The notes under the pieces were generated by a model, which made no database searches, was not told where the DNA came from, and worked only from the letters and a program-made list of their open reading frames with translations. A stretch of DNA of 64,000 bases, from the NCBI RefSeq assembly GCF_026013365.1, contig NZ_JAPDOE010000001.1, positions 1,612,001-1,676,000 of the forward strand, written 5' to 3'. Shown in pieces: positions 54,429 to 61,469 of this stretch; the stretch's first letter is position 1, and each line of letters begins with the position of its first letter. A program made the position numbers and the translations under genes. The stretch is from Paenibacillus sp. LS1 (GTDB lineage: Bacteria > Bacillota > Bacilli > Paenibacillales > Paenibacillaceae).

Positions 54429-55715
54429 TTATTTCGCAGAAGCTCCACCTGAAACAGAAGTTACATTAAACGAGTTCTTCGCCGTTGTTCCGTCCTTGTC
54501 CGTTTCGTAGTTAAATAGGGTACCATCCTTCGACCAACTTGCTGACTTCAGCGTCCCCTCTATATTGCGTTGCTCAACCAGATTCAGAACATCCGGTTCA
54601 TTGGCAGGTTTGGAGTATATGCTGATTTGATCACCAAGAAGCATAACTACATAGGAGCCGTCAGGTGATTTCCATTCTTTTGGTGCTGCCGTTGTAGCCA
54701 TTCCTTGATCCGGTCCTGCCAACCCTTTGTTTCCTCCAAAGGTGTCTGCACCAGTACCGGAATCAGGAGCAGCAGCGCCTTCTACCGGAGCATCTTCATT
54801 TGTATTCGGTGCTGTATCCTCAGAAGTGAAGGATTTCGCATCTCCATTTTCTGGTTCGGTTGTTCCATTCTCTTCCCCATCTGCAGAAGATGTAGAAGCA
54901 CTGCCAGATTCTTGATTCCTCTGCTCAGCGTCTTGGTTCTGAACCGGACTCTTCTGATGATCCGTTGAAGGAGTACTGGACGAAGGATCCTGAGTTCCTT
55001 TATTCGGAGCAGGTGTTGATTCAGTAGCCGGTTGTTGAGGTGTCGGATCTTTCTGAACTCCAGGCTCCTGTACCTGACCTCCACCATTCTCTTCAGGCAT
55101 GGTTTCTGATCCCAGGTTATCCCCTTCCGTTGAGGAAGCATTAGATTCACTCACAAATACATCGTTGCTGCTTGGTTGGGATGAAGTTGAAGGATCATAA
55201 TTCTCAATATTTTTGCTCAAGGCATTCTGATCCACATTGCCGCTCTCTTGAGTAGCTCCAGAGCTCAGCATCATGGAATCGGCATTCTCAATCTGTTCAG
55301 GCTCATATCCCCAGATGGCAAATCCCAATACAACTGCAGCAGCCGCTGCCCCCATGGACATTCTTCCTGCCATCGAGTTAAGCCATTTTTGTTTTTGCTT
55401 CGTTTTCCGCTCACTTGAACGTTGTAAATTTTCAAATGCAGCGGGGACAGGATTCATTTCCTGTATGGTGCTACTTTGCTCCCTACGCGCTTCGTCTATA
55501 GCATCAAGCTGTGGCATAATCGCATCAACCAGACTAAACTTCGGGCTTACTTGCGGTAATTCTTCCAGTTCTCTGGAAAGAGCTCTGAGTAAACTAAAAT
55601 TCTCGGCGCACTCCGGACACTTCGCCACATGCTGTAGCATCTGCGCGGTTTCCGCTTCGCCCAGATCATGATCCAGATAGCGGTGCATCCATTCCACCAC
55701 CTCTTCGCATTTCAT
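54429..55715 (-). CDS. membrane anti-sigma factor with zinc-finger (zf-HC2) domain
   Basis: A 428-aa protein. The N-terminal cytoplasmic anti-sigma domain has H29-x3-C33-x2-C36 (QHVAKCPEC) and C3. One membrane helix (about 117-135, AAAAAVVLGFAIWGY) follows. A long extracytoplasmic Ser/Thr/Pro/Glu/Gln linker of about 190 residues follows. The C-terminal domain (about 345-428) has SPDGSYVVMLLGDQISIYSK and SASWSKDGTLFNYETD, like TolB/beta-propeller blades. It overlaps the sigma gene by ATGA. It most likely sequesters that sigma factor until an envelope signal arrives; signal and target genes are unknown. Confidence 0.85.
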   Translation of the reverse strand: MKCEEVVEWMHRYLDHDLGEAETAQMLQHVAKCPECAENFSLLRALSRELEELPQVSPKFSLVDAIMPQLDAIDEARREQSSTIQEMNPVPAAFENLQRSSERKTKQKQKWLNSMAGRMSMGAAAAAVVLGFAIWGYEPEQIENADSMMLSSGATQESGNVDQNALSKNIENYDPSTSSQPSSNDVFVSESNASSTEGDNLGSETMPEENGGGQVQEPGVQKDPTPQQPATESTPAPNKGTQDPSSSTPSTDHQKSPVQNQDAEQRNQESGSASTSSADGEENGTTEPENGDAKSFTSEDTAPNTNEDAPVEGAAAPDSGTGADTFGGNKGLAGPDQGMATTAAPKEWKSPDGSYVVMLLGDQISIYSKPANEPDVLNLVEQRNIEGTLKSASWSKDGTLFNYETDKDGTTAKNSFNVTSVSGGASAK

Positions 55716-56260
55716 CCTGTCACACCACCTTTCTGATATTCCTGTAGTAGATTCTGTAATTGCTGTCTGGCTCTAAATAAATAAGATTTCACCGTATTCA
55801 ACGGAAGATCGAGACAATCCGCAATTTCATTGTAGGATAAGTCCTGCAAATATCTTAGAACAATAACGGTACGATGATGCTCGGGAAGCTTGTTGATCGC
55901 ATCCTGAATGTCTTGGGCCACGTATGTAGACATGACCTCGTACTCCACATCCTGATTATCCTGAAAAACCATATCATGTTCGTCAATGGAGACGGACGGC
56001 TTGGTTCTTCTGAATTTATCAATACAGATGTTCGTGACGATGCGTTGTACCCATGTTTTGAATTGGGCCTTTTCTTCGTATGAATTGATTTTGGTGTAAA
56101 TTCGGATCAACGCTTCCTGAGCAGCATCCAAAGCGTCCTGTTCATTATTTAGAATGTAATATGCGGTCCGATAGACGTGTTGTTCAATCTCCCGCAATAG
56201 GGTAATTAGAGCGTCGCGATCGCCCGATTGAGCGGCTCTGATGAGTTCCGGCTCTACCAC
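55712..56260 (-). CDS. ECF RNA polymerase sigma factor
   Basis: A 182-aa ECF sigma factor. Region 2 (about 20-90) contains YYILNNEQDALDAAQEALIR and FKTWVQRIVTNICIDKFRR. Region 4 (about 118-175) contains LPEHHRTVIVLRYLQDLSY and the helix-turn-helix IADCLDLPLNTVKSYLFRAR. The start is GTG at 56260, with GAGGGGG 7 nt upstream. It belongs to the broad sigma-W/SigX-like group, but I do not assign an orthologue. The overlapping anti-sigma gene and a putative self-recognised promoter indicate autoregulation. Confidence 0.93.
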   Translation of the reverse strand: MVEPELIRAAQSGDRDALITLLREIEQHVYRTAYYILNNEQDALDAAQEALIRIYTKINSYEEKAQFKTWVQRIVTNICIDKFRRTKPSVSIDEHDMVFQDNQDVEYEVMSTYVAQDIQDAINKLPEHHRTVIVLRYLQDLSYNEIADCLDLPLNTVKSYLFRARQQLQNLLQEYQKGGVTG

Positions 56261-56290
56261 AAAGGATCCCCCTCTCCCTGCAACCTTACA

Positions 56291-56317
56291 GACGTGATCA
56301 TCAATAAAATTGTTGCA
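56291..56317 (-). promoter_or_regulatory. candidate autoregulated ECF promoter
   Basis: Minus strand: TGCAAC at 56317-56312, 17 nt, CGTC at 56294-56291. The AAC/CGTC boxes are the usual ECF signature and sit 31 nt before the sigma start. The rest of the 350-nt gap to the gene at 56611 holds the divergent promoter area and two Spo0A-like boxes. Confidence 0.6.
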
Positions 56318-56610
56318 AAGTTAAGTATTTTTTAATTTGCCATAACAAAATAACGGCGTATGTATTAGGGCCGCTGAAATCTCCTCTTAGAATAACAGAA
56401 ATCGCATAACGAGTCACCAAACGAGTCCAAATGGGATTCCATTACTTACACGACTCAATTCAAATGCAATGGCATACATTATAGCTAACCACCTTTTTGG
56501 TCCCTAAAATAAAAAAAGTCGAAATTTGTCCAAATTTAAGCTATTTTTAATGCAATTTTCATGAAAATAGTGTATTGTAAATTTACATTCATAAACACGA
56601 GGTGATGAGC

Positions 56611-56913
56611 ATGCCAGCTCTTGCGAAAATTCAAGCTTTAAAAGAACAAATGCCCAAAGAATACCAAAGCATTTCCCACTTTGTGGAACATGCATTGGAG
56701 TCCATTGATACTCTGGTCGAGGAACATCGGAAGTACGTAGCTGCACAGGCATTATACGGCGATAAAATCGTTGGATCGGAAGAACGCTTGTACAGAGAAA
56801 CCGTACTTGATGTTAGAGCACAGTTGTTGATGACTCTCGAGAAAACGGTAGAAGATCTGTTGCACAAAGGCGACAAACACTGGAACAAACACTTTAAGGA
56901 TGGCGTAGAGTAG
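56611..56913 (+). CDS. conserved small helical protein of unknown function
   Basis: A 100-aa, probably all-helical acidic-basic protein starting MPALAKIQALKEQMPKEY, with FVEHALESIDTLVEEHRKYV and VLDVRAQLLMTLEKTVEDLL. I do not recognise the family. The ATG at 56611 has GAGGTG 6 nt upstream and is preferred to upstream starts at 56602 and 56605. It is a single gene on the plus strand with its own terminator, divergent from the ECF sigma gene. Spo0A-like boxes lie about 80 nt upstream. Confidence 0.75.
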   Translation: MPALAKIQALKEQMPKEYQSISHFVEHALESIDTLVEEHRKYVAAQALYGDKIVGSEERLYRETVLDVRAQLLMTLEKTVEDLLHKGDKHWNKHFKDGVE

Positions 56914-56943
56914 TTCTTATATTTCTTCCACAGTTGAAAAAAT

Positions 56944-56999
56944 GGCCCGTTTTCCGATATTCTCCCTCGTGGAGTGTAACGGAAAGCGGGCTTTTTTTG
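56944..56999 (+). terminator. intrinsic terminator of the gene at 56611
   Basis: GCCCG-TTTTCCG...CGGAAA-CGGGC followed by TTTTTTT, a strong terminator 30 nt after the stop. Confidence 0.93.
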
Positions 57000-57048
57000 T
57001 GCTGTGCTGTAACTTGTAATCAGTTGAAGTGATTAATTCGTATATTCA

Positions 57049-57318
57049 TCAGTAAATCGCCATCAGTTTGCCATTGAGAAACCCTAAAGCTCTTATGCCT
57101 GCGGAGCTGGCATACACCCAAATCTCGATTTTGCCTTTTGAACTCGTTTCATACGTAATGCTCGATGGATCTCCCCATGCAAGGCGCACCTGAGTTATGT
57201 TCATTCCTAAAGCTACTTCTCCAGCAATGATTTTATTCCAAGTGGACTTGGACCAATTGTATTTCTTATACGGATCAGAAGAGAAGAATTGGTTGGAATC
57301 GGCAAGCATCTCCGTCAC
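57049..57318 (-). pseudogene. 3' fragment of a disrupted surface-protein gene (BamE/SmpA-like end)
   Basis: 89 codons opened by a GTG that overlaps the preceding frame's stop (GTGA). The end has MNITQVRLAWGDPSSITYET and IEIWVYASSAGIRALGF, a pattern like the short lipoprotein folds that follow copper-amine-oxidase-N domains in Paenibacillus surface proteins. It has no signal peptide of its own. It is most simply read as the C-terminal part of the same ancestral protein as the two upstream frames, displaced by a small indel near 57316. A separate coupled gene remains possible. Confidence 0.55.
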
Positions 57319-58367
57319 ACTGGAATAGAGTAACTTCGATCACCGTATTTAATCTTCTCAATTTTGATATCTGATATGGTCACTTTACTGAAACGTTGCC
57401 CTAAACTCGTATCACTGTTGATCCAGTAGGACTTGCCAATGAAGCGAGCAAGATTCCCCAACTCTTTTTTCTTGATCAGTGCAAGTGTATCCTTCGATTC
57501 CACCAGAATAGAAGAATTTCCAACTAGCACCTTGGCCTGCTTTAGCTCAGCATCCCATCGAACCTGAATACCAGCAGCCTGTCTTAACAAGTCCGCAGGA
57601 AATACAGTTTGTCCTCCAATGGTTTGTACTTTCCCTTTCAACTTCATCTCTTTGTTGTTTAATCGCGCAACAGCACTTCCCTTTTGCAAAGTAATACGGT
57701 CATCTCCAAATTGAATTTCAAAAGATGAACCTTTCACATCAATTTTGGCTCCCAATGTTTTGAACACCGACTGCACTGGCAAGTATACATTTCCTTCCAA
57801 TAATGTGGCGCCTGTTAACTTTTGCTGTGAATCAACGTTCAGTTGAAGACTTGAAGCCAAATCTCCTATCTTCAGTGTCACTTTGGTTGTTCCCATGCCC
57901 GTAACCTTTAGTTTGCCTCCTGCCTGAATCTGTGCAACTTGCGGCTGTTCCACTACAAGTTCTTCAGGCAATGGCGCCCGCTTGTTTTTGAAACCATTAC
58001 TATAATTCTCCTGAACGGTAAGCGTGATCGTATCCCCAATATTAGCTTCCTTGGAAGATGCCGTAAGTGTCACTTGACTTAAGGCGGGAGCTGATAGAGG
58101 AGTTAACTTTCCATTATCATATGTAGCCCATGATCCATCTTGTAACTGTGCATATAGCTCATCCAGATTAGGCGCATACACCATCCGCGATACGTTACTT
58201 AAACCAGGCAGTTGCTCGCCCTTATATTTGGCAGTTCGATCGTAGCTCCAGACGGTTCCATCCTGTTTCACCGTGAGCAGCTTATGCGTCCCCCCCCACC
58301 AAATCAAAGATTGCACATTATTCGCAACCGTGATGTAGTCATCCTCATACAGCATACTTACAATCAC
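57315..58367 (-). pseudogene. middle fragment of a disrupted gene: RCC1-like repeats, Big-like and copper amine oxidase-N domains
   Basis: 350 codons. The start is RCC1-like (LLTVKQDGTVWSYDR, AQLQDGSWATYDNGK). A Big/Ig-like segment follows (ADIGDTITLTVQE-type strands, GKLKVTGMGTTKVTLKIGD). A copper-amine-oxidase-N-like domain comes next (LEGNVYLPVQSVFKTLGAKI, TLALIKKKE). There is no signal peptide. The GTG start overlaps the previous stop (TAGTG). Adding one A to the AAAA run at 58381-58384 joins the two frames as AVLKNDGSVVIVSMLYE, a clean DGSV repeat. So this is one gene broken by a one-base deletion or sequencing error. Confidence 0.7.
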
Positions 58368-59011
58368 TACCGAGCCATCATTTTCAGCACTGCTGCGTAA
58401 ACACCATTCGTTGCAATCGCTTTACCATCAGGTACATTTCCTGCTTTACGTATTTTGTTGTATTTGTCATAATATATATCTCCTGATGAAGATAATGCGC
58501 TATACGAAGAATCGCTTCCAGTACTACTCCAATAAGAATCCGCATCGATAATCGATTCCAAAACCTTAGCCTGATCATCAAAATTATAAAGGTTCCCATC
58601 CTGAAGCTGAATCCATCCATGGCCATATACCTTAATCACACCATTGAATTGTTTCGTTACTGGTATATGTGCATTGTTCTTATCCCACCGAATGACTTGG
58701 CCATCGGCAGTCCAACCATAGATGGAATGGTCGTCTGATTTTGAAATACCGATCAGTTTTCGATTTTGTGTCCATACTCCACTTACGGTCCCTTTAGACC
58801 AAAGTGTACCATCGTCGAGTAAATAATCATTCCGGTCAAGAACTGAAATGATGGAGCTACCCGATCCAGATGATGCCAAAGCGGAGGACTGTCCTGCGAT
58901 CAAACCGATAACTAAAAGTCCAATCCACAACGCTATTGTCTTCCGGACCCTTTTTACTCTAGACTTCTTAGTTGCATCGGTGTTGCTTTGTGTCAATTCT
59001 ACAAGTTCCAT
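58367..59011 (-). pseudogene. 5' fragment of a disrupted secreted RCC1-like repeat protein
   Basis: 214 codons with a signal peptide (Arg/Lys-rich start, hydrophobic IALWIGLLVIGLIAG, cleavage near ALA-SS at about 47). RCC1-like repeats follow (LLDDGTLWSKG, TADGQVIRWDKNN, QLQDGNLYNFDDQ). The frame ends after AAVLKMMAR, where one missing base in an A run disrupts the repeat VLK(N)DGSV. GAGGGG lies 9 nt before the ATG. Without the frameshift the product would be a secreted protein of about 655 residues over 57049-59011. Confidence 0.7.
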
Positions 59012-59288
59012 TTTCTTGATCCCCTCATTATTATGTATAGTGCTACGATCACTAGGTATCTCTAGCCCTTCTTCAAGGTGGGCCCAACTAATATTCGGTA
59101 AATTTACTATAATCCTTCAAAAAATCACATAACATTATTCAAATCCGTAACTAAAAACATATTTTTACATAAATACAACAAACCAAATATAAATGATTGC
59201 ATTTAATCATCTAAAATAGAAAACATATTACAAACGAAATAGAGCGTGCAACCGTAACAAACTTCTAAATGGATATGCGGGAGATTAA

Positions 59289-59468
59289 ATGAATCTAAAA
59301 ATATTTTTCAAATACTTCCTGGGATTCTTTCTACTCAGTAGTGCTTTATTCATTGCAATTAATATGATAATAGGGCATAAAAGTTGGGATCAAATTGATC
59401 ACATACTCAACTTATTCAGCGCAACTATAATTAGCTTGCCGATTAGTATCTCAAAAGCAAGAGAGTAA
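59289..59468 (+). CDS. small two-helix membrane protein
   Basis: A 59-aa protein starting MNLKIFFKYFLGFFLLSSAL, with one clear membrane helix (about 8-28) and a second hydrophobic stretch near the end (LFSATIISLPISI). GGGAG lies 5 nt before the ATG. I recognise no family. It sits in a low-GC region different from the conserved backbone. A terminator lies about 85 nt downstream. The AT-rich 277 bases upstream (59012-59288) show no other feature. Confidence 0.55.
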   Translation: MNLKIFFKYFLGFFLLSSALFIAINMIIGHKSWDQIDHILNLFSATIISLPISISKARE

Positions 59469-59553
59469 TTCCTTCCTAGTCAACTTCACTAAGAGACAGC
59501 CAAAGTATCCTTATAGCGCATAACGATTGGAATATGTTATCATCATGCAATTC

Positions 59554-59588
59554 AAAAAAAGTCGTTCGCAGCGGAATGACTTTTTTTC
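59554..59588 (+). terminator. bidirectional intrinsic terminator
   Basis: AAAAAAAGTCGTTC-GCAGCG-GAATGACTTTTTTT, symmetric A and T runs, downstream of the small membrane-protein gene at 59289. Confidence 0.9.
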
Positions 59589-59721
59589 TGTTATTGGTCA
59601 AGTAAGTAATCCCTTCCTCTATTTCCCACTTTTTTCTCAAAATGTGTATGTTAAAATATAGTAACTACCTTAGCCCATCTCTTGTTGATTGTAGTTATTT
59701 AAGATGGAGGTCAATATTTAA

Positions 59722-60174
59722 ATGACAAACACCCATAGAATCAATATTCCACACGGAAAAATACTTACAGCTTTATTAACTGCAATTGTAATTTCACTTG
59801 CAATGGGGATATATCACTACGTTCCCTTGGATGAAAGAATAGAGAATTCTCACTATTATTCATTCGGGTATACATTTGCGGTTGGTTTATTGATTAACCT
59901 CGCTATTTTACTTTTCTTAATTACGCCACTTTCTATATTGGTAGATGGATTACTTTTATACAGAAATAATGATAATAAGTATTTACGATTGCTCGTTGCT
60001 ATTGCCGCATATGGTCTATTAGGCTTCATAGGTGGGATCATCTACTCGATATTTACACTTAACTTCAATACTTTTTCTGCTCATACTATCCACATTATTG
60101 TATGTTCTCTTGTCTTTTTAACCTTTCAGTTGGTATTAAATCGGATTTTTCTTCACTTATCTGCAAACCGATAA
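59722..60174 (+). CDS. unknown four-helix membrane protein
   Basis: A 150-aa protein with four predicted membrane helices (about 14-32, 51-75, 90-110 and 122-142). The loops have few charges, apart from DERIEN and RNNDNK. No family motif is recognised. GGAGG lies 11 nt before the ATG. It is low in GC and stands alone in the accessory block. An 11-bp perfect inverted repeat at 60301-60331 may end its transcript. Confidence 0.75.
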   Translation: MTNTHRINIPHGKILTALLTAIVISLAMGIYHYVPLDERIENSHYYSFGYTFAVGLLINLAILLFLITPLSILVDGLLLYRNNDNKYLRLLVAIAAYGLLGFIGGIIYSIFTLNFNTFSAHTIHIIVCSLVFLTFQLVLNRIFLHLSANR

Positions 60175-60298
60175 ATAGATTGCGTACGACTACTTAACCC
60201 ATAAGGTTTCCACTTGGTAGACTTATGCTTCCAATAGTGATGGCACTTCAGTATCATCTTGGTATCATCACAAACAAATGGATAACTCAACGAAAAAT

Positions 60299-60333
60299 TA
60301 AGAGCAGTCTAGAAAACTACAGACTGCTCTTAA
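60299..60333 (+). terminator. inverted repeat, probable terminator of the gene at 59722
   Basis: AAGAGCAGTCT-AGAAAACTAC-AGACTGCTCTT, 11 perfect pairs, followed by AATTTCTC. The T tract is weak. It also borders the first palindromic repeat of the cassette-like region. Confidence 0.6.
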
Positions 60334-60336
60334 TTT

Positions 60337-60366
60337 CTCAACTAACGTTTCCCGTTAGCTTAATAC
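60337..60366. repeat. palindromic repeat R1 (cassette-like boundary)
   Basis: CTAACG-TTTCC-CGTTAG with flanks CTCAA and CTTAATAC. It shares the CGTTTCCCGTTA core with R2 and the CCCGTTAGCTTAA end with R3. Confidence 0.75.
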
Positions 60367-60391
60367 ATCAGGCGCAAAGTTTCATTTATTA

Positions 60392-60520
60392 TTAAACAAA
60401 TTCATTTACTAATTCATCATTCCAATGATTATCAGTATACCCACGGCTGTTGTTCCATTCTGCTAACATTTTTCTTTGTCTCAATTCTAAATCTCTGTAA
60501 AGGGCTGCAACAAACTCAAT
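60392..60520 (-). pseudogene. 3' remnant of a gene, 5' part missing
   Basis: A 42-codon open stretch with protein-like sequence (EFVAALYRDLELRQRKMLAE, then WNNSRGYTDNHWNDELVNEF) ending in TAA at 60392-60394. It is bounded upstream by an in-frame stop at 60521-60523 and has no start with a ribosome binding site. I do not recognise the family. It lies between R1 and R2 in the same orientation as the Nudix gene, with its stop about 26 nt from R1. It looks like the C-terminal end of a lost gene. Confidence 0.55.
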
Positions 60521-60539
60521 TCAGCTGCTTTTTAGTTTT

Positions 60540-60568
60540 ATTGAGTTATCGTTTCCCGTTAATTCAAT
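60540..60568. repeat. palindromic repeat R2 (cassette-like boundary)
   Basis: ATTGAGTTATCG-TTTCC-CGTTAATTCAAT, 11 of 12 positions pair (one GT, one mismatch). It shares CGTTTCCCGTTA with R1. It lies 19 nt from the Nudix stop. Confidence 0.75.
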
Positions 60569-60586
60569 ACACGATCCCTCGTACAA

Positions 60587-61075
60587 CTAAATACTTCTTT
60601 GAAGCTTGACATTAAATTCTGTCGTTGACGCAGTGACATACTCCATATAATTCACAGAGCCGTTAAAGTTCAAATAAGCTTCATAACGCATGCGGATTTC
60701 AGGTAAAGTAATCAAATCCAGAACATTTTCCTTTGGAACCCACCTGCATTCGCTCGTTTCATTAGAAGTAGCTAACTCTCCACCTACAGCTTTACACACG
60801 AAATCAAACATGACCTTCGTAGGGACATCAGTCACACCGTCATACCACTTATGGATTGCTGTATTCGAAATAACACTAACCAAATAGCTAACCGTAGCGT
60901 CTATTCCACTTTCCTCTTTGATTTCACGGATGACACCATCAATCAGGTTTTCTCCTACTTCAGTTATCCCACCAGGATACACCCAACCATCGTCATGGGC
61001 TTTTACTAAAAGGATATTTCCAGTTCCATCCTCTACAATTCCACCTGCAGATACAATATGTGTCGGGAACGTCAT
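60587..61075 (-). CDS. Nudix hydrolase (accessory, repeat-flanked)
   Basis: A 162-aa Nudix protein with a complete box GGITEVGENLIDGVIREIKE-ESG (GX5EX7REUXEEXGU), preceded by VSAGGIVEDGTGNILLVK. The specific substrate is unknown. A TTTGGAGG ribosome binding site lies before the ATG. It is not closely related to the Nudix protein at 34695. It lies between palindromes R2 and R3 as a compact unit, which suggests it was acquired as a cassette-like insert. Between it and R3 (61076-61170) there is only AT-rich DNA. Confidence 0.88.
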   Translation of the reverse strand: MTFPTHIVSAGGIVEDGTGNILLVKAHDDGWVYPGGITEVGENLIDGVIREIKEESGIDATVSYLVSVISNTAIHKWYDGVTDVPTKVMFDFVCKAVGGELATSNETSECRWVPKENVLDLITLPEIRMRYEAYLNFNGSVNYMEYVTASTTEFNVKLQRSI

Positions 61076-61170
61076 TTTACAACCTCCAAATAAGATAAAT
61101 TTGTATATTTATTCCACATACTTTTCATATTTTCCTGCTTTGTGAATTTCCAAAAGATACTGTCGACATG

Positions 61171-61198
61171 ATTGAACTAACTTGCCCGTTAGCTTAAC
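61171..61198. repeat. palindromic repeat R3 (cassette-like boundary)
   Basis: ATTGAACTAAC-TTGCCC-GTTAGCTTAAC, a hairpin with two wobble positions. It shares CCCGTTAGCTTAA with R1. Downstream to 61325 no feature is evident. Confidence 0.7.
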
Positions 61199-61325
61199 TT
61201 AAAAGAACCCCTATAGATTAGCTGGCTGTATACTCGAATTATCATTCTATTGGGAATTCACGGCAACTTCATGCTTCCAATTTCGACTCCTGACAAACTT
61301 ATGTTTCTGTTTGTGTTCCGAAAAG

Positions 61326-61357
61326 CAAAAAACAACGGAAATTAAAGCAATTTCCGG
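61326..61357 (-). terminator. intrinsic terminator of comEC
   Basis: Minus strand: CGGAAATT-GCTTT-AATTTCCG, 8 perfect pairs, followed by TTGTTTTTTGC. It lies about 110 nt after the comEC stop. Confidence 0.85.
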
Positions 61358-61469
61358 CACACATATGGGTGAAAATTTATCTTCTTATGGTTTAAGTCAC
61401 ATTGCGTGCCGTGACATCCGTTTTTATAAACTCTTCAACCCTGCTTATTATGCAACCATGCAAATTCCG

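Noticed and set aside
58367-58384. Programmed ribosomal frameshift in the split repeat-protein gene
   Set aside because: No classical slippery heptamer with a stimulating structure was seen. A lost A in a homopolymer is simpler.
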